NCBI GenBank assembly: GCA_027924645.1
Contig: BSBN01000293.1
Location: forward strand, 6,782,501-6,846,500
Source: Cunninghamia lanceolata
Lineage: Eukaryota; Streptophyta; Pinopsida; Cupressales; Cupressaceae
Length of the DNA stretch: 64,000 bases
Reading direction: 5' to 3'
This document shows positions 45,611 to 56,101 of the stretch, piece by piece. The notes under the pieces were generated by a model. The model made no database searches, was not told the DNA's origin, and worked only from the letters and a program-made list of their open reading frames with translations. The position numbers and the translations under genes are program-made. Numbering within the stretch: the stretch's first letter is position 1; each line of letters begins with the position of its first letter.

Positions 45611-47300
45611 GCCAAATTTCTTTTCCCACCCAATGAAAAATTTAATGTCGCACAAGTGGGACACACTTTTGTGTATTCACCCACTTTTTAATTTCTTAGA
45701 TAGTTTAATAAATTTTGTATCTTTTTCTTATTCCTATTTCATTTGTTAGACAAAAGCTACTCATTATGCATCATCTCTCTATTTTGTAAGATACCATGAA
45801 GCATGCATGCAAAGGATGAAGAACACATGATGAGATCTAGTGGGTTCCATTAGTTTAAATGGACCCAATATCATTTTTATGTATAAGTATATAGTTTCAT
45901 CAATGTTTGTGAGTGTCCATATACTTTAAGATACATTATTACAATTCACATGTAACTCGATTCAAGGGAAAACTGTAATGGGGAAATTTGCATACCCATT
46001 TAAATTACCATTAGTTTTGAGACTATTTCTAGAGAATAGATTAATACAATTACATATCACCAAATGGCATAATCCTATGCAAATTTAGACCCAGTCTTGT
46101 ATCAATCATCCTTATTGATTTAGACACATACCCTTATACTTGAGCTTATCCCATCAATTCCTATAATTATTCTTATGAGTCTCACATTTTTATGTCTATT
46201 ATTCCCTAGCCACCCTTGATATATAAGCATTCATTCTCCACCTCATCATTAGCCATTTCTATTCTAGGTCATTAGTAGGGTGTGGGATCAATCCTACACC
46301 ATGCAAAATCAACCCTTGAGATTTAGAATTCAAAATTCAAAATTTTCAACTCCAACCCTTTTATTCTTGGAATGATTATGCTTGGTAGATGTTCCATGTT
46401 ATTTATTTCCATGTAGTGGTATTTAAAGGCATTCAATGTGCATTTACTTATCATCTAATCACTTCAAGTATTCATTAAATAATCATTTGCATACAAGGAA
46501 CATTCTTCATAGAAACACCTCAATTAGAGAACTAAAATGAATCTATCTACATCAAAATTTGCATCATAGAAAATTTACACACTTGTTGGCTATTTCTTAC
46601 ATTTTCCAAGGTCATAAAGCTAACCATTCAAAGGGTCTGACTTGGGAGGTTAACCATAATGGTTTGGTAGTCTCCCTAAGGCATTTTTAAATATTGCCAA
46701 CCCTTAATAATTAGTTAAGAGTAGACTTTGAGGTAAATTGATGAGAATAAGTGTGAGATTTCATGGGCCACAAATTGGATCCACACCTATAGAACTAACC
46801 TAGATATATGGATTTGGCCCAAAATAGTTACAATCCTTTGTATAATCCAAGAAAGAGGATAAATCTTGATTTACCTATTTTTCCTATTAGAGCATAATAA
46901 TCATCATTGCATTAGATTTTGTAACAACCCTCCTATGTTGGTGAGGAAAGTTATGTGAAGTGTTAGTTGTAATTTGTGGCTCTTTGCTAAAGGTTGGTGA
47001 GAACATTAAGTGGAGCCAAGAAAATATCTTGGAGAGGGTGATCAAACTGTTGGTGATGTGGATGAGTTTATTTAATACTGCAGCCAGAAAATAGTTGTGG
47101 GGTAGTGTAGGAAGGAAAGTCAATCTCTTGGGGAGAGTTGGTGAATGATGAATATAGAAAAGAAAATATCTATGGAAGTAGGTGATCAAATTGATGGTTT
47201 TGGGAAGAAAGAAATCATCTCAGACTGACACAATTTTTGTGGAAGCAATGAAGTTGACAGTAGGCATTAGATTTGACGAGGGGAGAATTTAGAGAAACGA
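45611..47300. other. No gene recognised
   Basis: No supported ORF or element ends. Confidence 0.45.
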
Positions 47301-47311
47301 AGGTGATTTGT

Positions 47312-47760
47312 TTTTTTGGTGAGACCGGTAATTTTATTTGTGATCTACAGAGGGCTGTATTGAATGCCCATGTTAGATAGGGTACAGGAGCCACCTTCCA
47401 GAGACATTCCAGGTGGGTCTAGACGCCCCTCATGTCCCAACTATGATGCCTAGGTAGGGCTGAAATCAATGTGTGAGGTGGAAATGGCCAGGAAGAGGGT
47501 GTGGAAATAGCTAGGAATAGGGTGTTTTGCCATAAAATGTAGTGAAGGAATGACTCTCAGTAGAGAAACCCTCGTAATAGTGAGGTGTAGCATCCATTCA
47601 GAACCATGTTCTCTTTTTTTGTCACTCAAACGACCTCTGTGTGTGTATAGAAGCTCGTGGGCAGTAGCTGGCACTCTAGATTGAAAGAGACCCCTGTATA
47701 TGTAGAAAGGCGGTTGCCTTTTTTCTTTCTTTTTTATGCCACATGACATCTACTTAGATA
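47312..47760 (-). repeat. Possible retroelement 3' end (LINE-like tail), minus strand
   Basis: Read on the minus strand the segment ends 'aataaaattaccggtctcacc' followed by an A-run, like the 'aaa.ttaccggt..tcaaaa' 3' ends of plant LINE transcripts. The 99-codon open frame upstream has no recognisable domain. No target duplication was found. Confidence 0.3.
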
Positions 47761-49015
47761 ACATTGTTCTATTCTTTTCTATCTTCTCAAAGCCTACATA
47801 CTTTTTAGTTGAACATCACCGTCTCTATATACTATATTTAGAGACATGTTGGACAGTGCAGCTCCATGTTTTTGATTACACAATCCTAGGGTGAAAGAAT
47901 GGTTGTATCAAGATTTTCTAATTTTAAGTCTTTTGGGTGTGATTCTATTAATGTTCCAAGCCATTCAATCAGAATGTTGGGGGCATTGCAAATCTTTGAA
48001 TATACATTTTTAAGTTGTAGATTGGTTTGAATTAGTTCATCTCAGATAGGTGTTGAGGAGGTGGCAACAATAAGGATTATCTGGTGCAGTATATTATTTT
48101 CAAGGGGGGCTGTGTTTGATGGGTATGGTTCTATATTAATTTGAAGGGCCTTGTGTGCGATGGGCATGCTTATAGATTGATTTTAAAAGGGTATTTGTGA
48201 GATGGGTAGTGTGGAGGAAGGATTGTTGTGGCAGCAGCAGGTGATGGAGGTGACAAGGGTGTGTCAGGAACAGAGGGACACTCCTCTTCTGTGGGAAGTT
48301 GAAGTGAACAAGTATCTCAAGGGAGCAGCTATCAGCATGCCCTCTGTGGAGCTTGTACCTATGCTCATATTGCATCTTTGTTGGAGGAACAATGGACCTA
48401 TTATGTGGAAGTACATTGAGAAGGCTATGTCATCCCACATGATGCCTTCATTACTTATCTTTGCCTTATTGACTTCTAGGTATTTATGTATTCTTGACAC
48501 CAACCTTGTTTTCTATTTGAATTTTAGTTGACAAAACAGGGCTTTCATAGTACCATCATGGGTCTGGTTGCCCAAAAAATACTTTGAGGCCTTAATAGTA
48601 GGTTGAATAGTTATGCTCAAATTTAGAGGACTGAATGAAATTTGTGGTTATGGTCAAAATCTAATTCCAAAGGTCCAAGGGGGTGTGGTGTAATGGTAAT
48701 GGGACACACTTATAGGAATATGTGATGAGCTTCTAGTTTAACATTTATGGCTTAATATACGTAAAACTCAGGCTGTGAGTAGACATGCAATACATATTGT
48801 CATGCTTTCCTTTTTATTATTTGTCAATTTTTGTGAGAAGAGTGACCAAATTGGGGTTGGAGTTATTACAAAACTATCCTTACTAACAAAGGGCTATTTT
48901 TCTATAAAAAAATCACTATCATCGAAAGCTTTTGGTTTGTAGATCACATTTTTGCAATTTTGTAATTAATAATTAAAAACATATTATGTTTCTACCGAGT
49001 TAGGTGTGGTGTCCT
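47761..49015. other. No gene recognised
   Basis: The longest frame (48202-48531, 109 codons) has no known motif and poor coding character. Confidence 0.4.
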
Positions 49016-50136
49016 TGCAACACATCCCCTGCCCTCTGTGGCTATTCTGAATACTTTGGGGATGCTGATGGGACACTCACCGTGTCACTTATTTTTATTG
49101 GATTATTTTATTTGAGATTTGTATGCCTCGTTTGGTTAAACGAGATGAGCTTAGGTCTAGGATAATGAGTCCTCGTGCATGGCCTTGAGCACTTGTAAAG
49201 GCTAAGGATGTCCACGAGAAGGCCGATCCGTCTATGAGACATTGAGTTATCTGTCTATGGGGCATTGATTCGAGCATGAATAAGTCTCCTCATCTGTATG
49301 AGAGGTGCACTTGATTCCATGTGGTGCCATTCCTGTGTGCACACATGACACCCCATCTGATTTACACCCTAGAGTCTTGTACCTTTGTAGTCGTGAGTAG
49401 CACCTGACATTATATTGATGAGCATCTCTATTTTATGACTATGGCATTATGCATTATTTTCTGTGTCTTCTCCATGATTGATGTGAATGTTGGCCATCAT
49501 GTATACCCTCACCTTGTTACTTTTGTTTGAGCCTAGTGACTATCTCCGAGCATAGTGGGGTGGTCTCTTATGAGTCCATATGGTTGGGAGGCATTGCCAC
49601 TGCCATTGGGGACCAGTGAACAGGTTATTGGAGATGTTCTCACTCTCTGTTAACCTATCCGTTGTTCTACCTTTTCAGTCATTGTACTCATTTAGTTATT
49701 GTACATGTATATCATACTCATAGCTATGCCATCGCATTGTATATTCTTAATGTAATTGTACTCTCTTAAGAGAGAAAATGTAATCATGTAATTTAATGAG
49801 AAGATATGAGATGTTTCCTTTTTAGTTTATGGATTCCAGTGTGGGTATCGGATCCGCTTGTTCTATGATACTTTTGGATTCATGTTTATATTAGAAATGG
49901 GATTTAGAAACATTTGAATTGGTGTTTAAAATGAACGTAGTTTATTAATGTTTCTTTGGAGAGTGATTTAGTCCTCTCCTTTAGATTATACATTCGACCA
50001 TACTTGGCCATTAATGTTGTCAACATATCGAATTGGCAACTGTTTCATGTGTATGTTATCACTTGTTATTCAAAAAAAAATTATCTTGTTCTCTTTTGGC
50101 CCTTACCCTTCGGGGTTCGCGGGGCGGGATGTTACA
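49016..50136 (+). mobile_element. Probable solo gypsy LTR (~1.1 kb)
   Basis: It begins TGCAACACATCCCC and ends 'cttcggggttcgcggggcgggatgttaca' in pattern (last bases GGGATGTTACA, 50126-50136), giving near-inverted TGCAACA/TGTTACA ends. Inside are a perfect hairpin CTCGTTT-GGTT-AAACGAG (49127-49144) and a leader-like region with 'gtaatttaatgagaagat' near 49790. The G-rich end with TGTTACA is typical of conifer and other plant gypsy LTRs. No internal region follows and flanking 5-mers (GTCCT, GATTT) do not match, so the left boundary or the solo status may be wrong. Confidence 0.5.
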
Positions 50137-50725
50137 GATTTATTCATTCACATAAGTTATAGAGCTAAGTATCCTAATCCATTACATTTACTTTAATTAA
50201 AAGTAACATTAATTATTCAATATATCATTCACTTAGCTATCTAATTAATTAATCTAGGTTGATTTATGCTCTCGTGTATGCATTTTATTTGATTAGCCCA
50301 AACTAAACATAAAGGAAGGTGATCTTCCTTCACACTTTGTCCATCTCAATAAAATAAAAATAACAATGTCATGAAATGTTTTGTTCTTTAAACTCTGATT
50401 AACTTTGACAACTTTTGCATAGATAACTATCTATGGGATTCTTATAGCATTCTAATATATCAAAGGTGATATAGGTGCTATATTTATCATCTTGACCTCT
50501 CCATTTTACCGCTCAAACTTAACAATGATAAATTTTAAAATGTGCTAAATATAAAAATCTCTATAATATATTATATTTGTCTACAACTAATAAAAAAGAG
50601 AAGTTACAATAATTTAGATTAATAAAGTAAAGGATCATTCAAGTTTAATAGTAGGATAAATTGATTAAATATAAATTATAAAGTGATTGAAAGGTACACC
50701 AAGACAAAAGACAAAACATGTGTTG
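50137..50725. other. No gene recognised
   Basis: A/T-rich; no ORF or element end supported. Confidence 0.45.
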
Positions 50726-50726
50726 A

Positions 50727-50790
50727 AGGTGTGAACACAAAGAATAGAGAAGACGAATTAAAAACTCATCGAACAATAAATCCTAATATA
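50727..50790 (+). repeat. Short partial third copy of protease promoter sequence
   Basis: 'gaaggtgtgaacacaaagaatag' and 'aactcatcgaacaataaatcctaat' resemble parts of 51043-51180 and 54117-54260, in compressed form. Confidence 0.45.
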
Positions 50791-50984
50791 TAACTTTTAA
50801 GGTCAGATAATTATTCAAATAAATAAACTAATTGTAGGGAAATTTTAAAATGATATAAATAACAATGAGAACAGTGGGAATAAGTTGAAGAGCTCGATAA
50901 ATTAAGAGATAATAATTAAATGTAAACAAATTTAACACTTTTTTAGCGGTACAGCAATACAAATTAACCCCCTCGTCTACAGCT

Positions 50985-51395
50985 CCTTTACGAATTTCGA
51001 TCTCAATGGGCAAGCAGCAATTGAGTGCACGGAGATACTAAGTGAAGGTGTGGACACAAAGAATAGTTTATTAGTGATTGCAGTCGTCTATTTTTTAAAA
51101 TGGGGGAGATAAGACGGGCACAGATAGAGAAAACAAAATTAAATAAATTCATCAAATCAGGCACATCCTAATAAGAGGATAAACCTTCTTATTAGGACAA
51201 GTGGGAGAATCTGTTGAAAGGTGGATTATACTAGTTTTTCCATGGGTTCCATGGCGCTGGAATTTAATTTTGATTTGAGGAAGGTTCTGTCTATATAAGG
51301 TATGGAGTGGAGTAGATGAGAGGAGAAAAAGGTTTCAAGATTTAGAAAACCGAAAGAAAAATGAAGTGTTCAAAGATTATAGATATAAAAGTTAC
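50985..51395 (+). pseudogene. Truncated duplicate of the aspartic protease gene: promoter, 5' UTR and first codons
   Basis: The segment from 'aatttcgatctcaatg' through 'gcacggagatactaagtgaag', 'tagtgattgcagtcgtctattt', 'gggagaatctgttgaaagg' and 'ggaatttaattttgatttgagg' is collinear with 54053-54420, upstream of and into the intact gene. The start region matches too (AAGAAAAATGAAGTGTTCAAAGAT versus AAGAAAAATGGAGTTCTCAAAGAT, each shown here only in part of the exon). Homology is lost about 10 codons after the ATG at 51361, so no product is made. This copy keeps a consensus TATATAA (51292-51298), while the intact gene has ATATACAA at the same place. It looks like the 5' stump of a tandem gene duplicate. 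Confidence 0.8.
51292..51298 (+). promoter_or_regulatory. TATA box of the truncated duplicate promoter
   Basis: TATATAA, 63-69 bp upstream of the stump's ATG (51361), in the segment duplicated at 54.3 kb. Confidence 0.6.
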
Positions 51396-51454
51396 TTGAC
51401 TAGCAGTTGAAATATAAAAAAAAAATGTTTAAACCATTAGCAATGATCTCTTTA

Positions 51455-51900
51455 GTATGGTGCCATTTGTTGGTGTAAGTTGATGGGAGGCCAACACTAC
51501 ACACAAGAAAGTTACCAAAAATACAAATGAATTAGCAATCTAACTGAATGGCACAAAGATTTATATTAAAAAATATAGATTTCTTATCCCTAGCAATAGC
51601 ACTATTTGTTGGCATAACTTCGTAGGTTGCCAATTGTGAACAAGCAAAGGACACTATTGCAAACACATTTTTAATTGTGGAAGTGTGCACTATATTAACC
51701 AAGATTAAAACTTTCCTACTAATGGTGCCAATTATTAGCTTAAGTTGATGAGATGCCAACTACACACAATCAAAGGACACAACTACATAAACTTCCACTT
51801 CAAATAACTTGAATCAAAGGGTATACAATTTCATATCAAATCTCTTAATCCCTGGAAATAGTTCCATATTTTGGTACTTAAAGTGGCATCTTCACATTCC
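51455..51900 (+). repeat. Tandem array 1, unit ~132 bp (four units)
   Basis: Units start at about 51459, 51594, 51721 and 51855 around the motif '(g)tgcca.ttgttggc.taagttgatg.gatgccaac'. Each unit has a TTGGC..GCCAA type inverted pair. They correspond one-to-one with the last four units of array 2, offset ~1.29 kb. Confidence 0.75.
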
Positions 51901-52480
51901 TATAATCTCAACCTATTCTCAAGGCCAATACCATGTTGTTGTGAGGTATGAGGTGAGGCATAGGGTTATCCATCATGTCGGGTTCTTGCATTTGGATTGG
52001 GCATACCTGATACAAAGCCCTTGACCATGTCTACAATGAGACATGCCTCTATACATATGTCTCCTAGTATCATAATTTAGTGTGCATGGTATTCTAGTGG
52101 TTCTTACAACATTATCAGTAGAATCATTAGAAGTGCATAAGTATTTATCCCTTAAGTCAATAAAACTCTTTTCCTACTAGAAATACTAGTTTCCTACATT
52201 TGAGAAGAGGGTTGAGCATTCTTACCCATAAATTTTGCTTTGCATGTGGCTTGTTACCTTTTTTCTTAGACATTTCATCATAATCTTGAGGATCTCTTGA
52301 ATGTCTTCTTCTTTCCATCTTTAAGGATTCTTGTTTATCCCACTAGGTTTAGATGAAAAAGCTACCACTCTTCACTAAAGAAGAGAAATAAGATGTTTTA
52401 TAGATATACAAAACATGGTGTTCTTGATAAATAGAGTTGTAAAGACCTTTAACAGGACTTCCAAGTTAACATTTCCCTAA
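51901..52480. other. Spacer between tandem arrays, no gene
   Basis: The start resembles the R1 beginning ('cacattcctataatctcaacctattctcaaggcca', in pattern), then unique sequence without coding support. Confidence 0.45.
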
Positions 52481-53165
52481 TAACGATGCAAATTTTTGTC
52501 ATAAGTTGATAGGATACCAACTACAAACAAACAAATGATACCACTACAAAAATTGCTTGATTGGCACTTGAAATATTAGAAAAAACTTTTAAAACATCAA
52601 TAATGACATCCTTCGGAATAGTGCTACTTGTTGGTGCAAGTTGATGGGAGACCAAAATTACACAAAGAAAATGACTATAGCTACAAAAAGATACTTGACT
52701 AGAACTTGAAATATCAAAAAAATGTTTAAACCATTAGCAATGATCTCCCTAGCATGGTGCCACTTGTTGGTGCAAATTGATGGGAGGCCAACACTACAGA
52801 CAAGAAAATTACCAAAAATGCAAATAGATTAGAAACCTAACTAAATCTCACAAAGATTTATAATAAAAAATTTAGATTTCTTATCCCTAGCAATAGTTCT
52901 ATTTGTTGGCATAATTTTGTAGGTTACCAGCGACGAACAATCAAATGACACTATTGTAAAAAAGCTTTTAGTTGCGGAGGTGTACACTATATGAAACAAG
53001 ATTAAACATTTCCTAGTAATGGTTCCAATTATTGGCTTAAATTGACAAGATGCCAACTACACACAAGAAAAAGACACAACTGCAAAAAAAATCTTCAAAT
53101 AACTTGAATCAAAGATTATAAAATTTAATATTAAAGCTAGAAATAGTTCCATTTGTTGGTTCCTT
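52480..53165 (+). repeat. Tandem array 2, unit ~132 bp (six units), leading into R1 copy 3
   Basis: Units start at about 52483, 52616, 52755, 52890, 53019 and 53143 (steps 133, 139, 135, 129, 124). The last unit runs directly into R1 ('ctccacattcctatag' at 53174). Confidence 0.75.
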
Positions 53166-53995
53166 AAGTGGCATCTCCACATTCCTATAGTTTGAACCTA
53201 TCCTCAAGGCCAAGGATTAGCCATCAAGAGGAAAGGGAAAAGGCTTATCAATAAAACATAGACAATTAAAGGCTAATTCTTGAGAGTGGTAATCTCTCAT
53301 GGACTTAGCTAAACCTAGGAGTGTGTTCCTAGAAGCAACTTTAACAAGGAAATTAATAAAAAATAATAACAAAACCAGACCAACTAGTAGATACACTCAA
53401 TGTATGGTATATCCCACGATTTGTCACTAAATCTATGACACATTAGCTACTTGGAAGACCTTTCATTAAGGTGATAAAAACATCCTTGCATATGCATCTG
53501 AAGATGACAATAGTACAATCCATAAGTGAATCCAATTAACCTTTCTACACATGTTACAGGTACAAGCATACATAACATGATTCTTCAACAATACATCATC
53601 TTCAACTTGCCAAGAATATACCCTCAATTATATTTTAAACCATGTAAATCATGCAGGACTTAATCTACTCCTAAGGTACCTTAAACAAAGATGATTGAAT
53701 GAAATGTGTTTGGATCTCTCACTCCTAAATAGGTGCCTACTCCAATGGACAACAAAATCATAGCCTACAAAGAAGAAGAGAGTGCATGTGAAAACCACAA
53801 ACGAAACAAAACTTGCATGTACATACAAATCAAAGAAAATTCTTTGTAACTAAACATACTTATTTATACATCTCAAAGTTGCAACAATCCACATGAAGTA
53901 AAAGACGACCATTACAAAGCCTTGCAATACATTACATTAGAAAGTTGTCACACATTGAGCTAACTCTTACATTCATACCAACAAACACGGTAACA
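53165..53995 (+). repeat. Dispersed repeat R1, copy 3
   Basis: Collinear with 6395-7490 and 26920-27995: 'cacattcctatag', 'aattaaaggctaattcttgagagtgg' in pattern, 'ggacttagctaaacc', 'ctactcctaagg', 'gatctctcactcct'. It ends before the protease promoter repeat at about 54050. Confidence 0.65.
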
Positions 53996-54049
53996 TATTT
54001 AAAACTATTATAAATAAATATACAGCAAGACAAATAAACTCGCTCCTTT

Positions 54050-54399
54050 TCAAATTTCGATCTCAATGAGCCGACGAGATTTTATGGCAAGCAGCGATTG
54101 AGTGCACGGAAATACTAAGTGAAGGTGTGGACACATAGAATAGTTTATTAGTGATTGCAGTCGTCTATTTTAGAACAATGGCGGAGACGAGACGGTTACA
54201 GATAGAGAAAGCAAAATTATACAAATTCATCAAATCAAGCACATCCAAATAAGAGGATACCTTCTTATTGGGACAAGTGGGAGAATCTGTTGAAAGGAGG
54301 ATTGCGCTGGAATTTAATTTTGATTTGAGGAAGGTTCACCATATACAAGGAATGGAGTGGAGTAGATGAGAGGAGGAGAACGTTTCAAGCGAAAGAAAA
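54050..54399 (+). promoter_or_regulatory. Promoter and 5' leader of the aspartic protease gene
   Basis: Duplicated at 50985-51360. A TATA-like ATATACAA lies at 54341-54348, 52-59 bp before the ATG; its counterpart in the truncated copy is TATATAA. A T-to-C change in this copy would weaken the TATA consensus. Elements kept in both copies, such as 'gggagaatctgttgaaagg' (about 54279), are candidates for shared regulatory sites, but could simply reflect recent duplication. Confidence 0.5.
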
Positions 54400-55734
54400 A
54401 TGGAGTTCTCAAAGATGTTGGGTGTTGTGGTCTTGATATGCTTTACTATTCCCATGATATCATCTTCTTCTGACAGACTGTTTAGTGCTTGGCCGAAATT
54501 GAGCAGTGGTGAAAATGTAAAATTGAGGGTGAATATGACGCGCAGATCAGTGGGAGAGTTGAGCTTTTCTGAGAGAGTGCGTTTGTCTGTGGATCGAAGT
54601 AAGAGACGAATGAAGAACATAGAGGCATTTGCAAAGCAGCAGATAAGGGGAAAATTAGACGCTGAAACGCCTGTTCGCGTAGGGAATGGAGAATTTCTGA
54701 TGAGCGTTGCCGTGGGAACGCCCTCTGTGAGCTTCGAAGCGATTGTGGACACGGGAAGTGATCTGATTTGGACTCAGTGCAAGCCTTGCGAAGACTGCTA
54801 CTCCCAACCTACGCCAATCTTCGACCCCTCCAAATCCTCCACATATTCCACAGTTCCCTGCAGTGATTCTATTTGCGACGCTTTGGGGAATACACAAACC
54901 GGATGCAGTCCAGATTGTACCTTTCTGTATGAGTATGGCGATGGTTCCTTCACCAGTGGCGACCTCTCTTACGAGACATTGTCAATTGGTAGCGGCAGCA
55001 AGGTCGCGGGCATTGCATTTGGATGCGGGCATGACAACGAAGGAGAAGGATTCTCTCAGGGCGGCGGTCTTGTGGGATTGGGAAGAGGTGGTCTCTCACT
55101 CATCTCACAGCTCGGCTCCAAGGCAGAAAACAAATTCTCTTACTGTCTCTTGTCCATCTTCGACTCTTCTTCTAAAACCAGCCCTCTCTTTTTCGGCAAG
55201 GGTGCTTCCCTCAGCGGAGCCAAGAGTCTTACACTCATTAAGAGCAGTATCATTCCCACTTTCTGGTACATTCCTATTACAGGAATCACCCTCAACGGCA
55301 AGGCCATAGATATTCCTCCTGGAACTTTTGATCTGCAACCGGACGGCAGCGGAGGCATGATTATCGACTCCGGAACCACTATTACCTATCTGGACGACGC
55401 TGCTTACTCTCCTCTCAAGGATGCAATTGAGTCCGCCATTCATCTCACTCCTGTAGACGGCTCTTCTACGGGGCTGGATCTTTGTTATCAGACATCCGGT
55501 AAAATCACCTTGCCATCCCTCACCTTAAACTTCAAAGGCGGCGTGGATTACGAGCTTCCAGCAGACAACTTTTTCATTCAGATTACTGAAAATCTCTTGT
55601 GCCTCGCCATGTTGGGTGAACCCTCGGGGAATCCTTCCATCTTCGGAAACATACAGCAGCAAAACTTCCATATCCTTTACGACAATGATCACAACACTCT
55701 CTCTTTCAAGCCCACTCAATGCGATTCTCTTTAA
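54400..55734 (+). CDS. Nepenthesin-type aspartic protease (A1B family, secreted)
   Basis: An uninterrupted 444-codon frame from ATG to TAA without introns. Layout: hydrophobic signal peptide (residues 1-~22), propeptide to ~90, mature domain from ~97 (FLMSVAVGTP). The first catalytic motif is DTGSD at 117-121, the flap is YGDGS at 179-183, and the second catalytic motif is DSGTT at 323-327. The Cys-rich nepenthesin insert follows the first Asp (CKPCEDCYSQ, 127-136; further Cys at 154, 159, 169, 173). It ends with SIFGNIQQQNFHILYD (413-428). All catalytic residues are present. A possible N-glycosylation site is NMT (45-47). Plant members of this family act as apoplastic or vacuolar proteases, some in defence (CDR1-like) or development; the substrate here is unknown. 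GC content is clearly above the surroundings. It is the only intact host gene seen. The subgroup cannot be fixed by eye. Confidence 0.95.
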   Translation: MEFSKMLGVVVLICFTIPMISSSSDRLFSAWPKLSSGENVKLRVNMTRRSVGELSFSERVRLSVDRSKRRMKNIEAFAKQQIRGKLDAETPVRVGNGEFLMSVAVGTPSVSFEAIVDTGSDLIWTQCKPCEDCYSQPTPIFDPSKSSTYSTVPCSDSICDALGNTQTGCSPDCTFLYEYGDGSFTSGDLSYETLSIGSGSKVAGIAFGCGHDNEGEGFSQGGGLVGLGRGGLSLISQLGSKAENKFSYCLLSIFDSSSKTSPLFFGKGASLSGAKSLTLIKSSIIPTFWYIPITGITLNGKAIDIPPGTFDLQPDGSGGMIIDSGTTITYLDDAAYSPLKDAIESAIHLTPVDGSSTGLDLCYQTSGKITLPSLTLNFKGGVDYELPADNFFIQITENLLCLAMLGEPSGNPSIFGNIQQQNFHILYDNDHNTLSFKPTQCDSL

Positions 55735-56037
55735 ATAATCGTCACCCTCCTCTTCTTCCATTTCCTATGCCTTTCTCACTTTGTTTTCCTCTATTTCTGT
55801 AATTGTCCTTTTCATTCGATTTCCAATGTTATGTATATTCTTCTTGCACTACCTAATATAATTCGTTGTGTTTATTTCATTTACCTGATCTGCTATCACT
55901 GATACACGACTCCATTTCACACACAACACTCCAACCCAACTAATAGAAAGAGCAGACTTAAGGTTGATTGATGCCAACAATAGAATGATTCTCTTGATTT
56001 AAATTTTCTTCTTTCTGTTGCAACATTCCATTATAGC
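55735..56037 (+). other. 3' flank / 3' UTR of the protease gene
   Basis: T/C-rich sequence with 'cctaatataattcg' near 55851 as a possible polyadenylation context. A LINE begins shortly after, near 56045. Confidence 0.4.
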
Positions 56038-56101
56038 AACAATCTCGCGGCTTTCTATGGTTGCTTAGGGTTTTCTATGGTTTTAGCTTTGACTGTTTTC
56101 G

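Noticed and set aside
48202..48531. 109-codon plus-strand frame as a small gene
   Set aside because: No recognisable domain, no promoter or intron signals, and similar-length frames are common by chance here.
54336..55761. Minus-strand and +2 frames overlapping the aspartic protease
   Set aside because: Shadows of a real, intact gene in a G/C-richer region.
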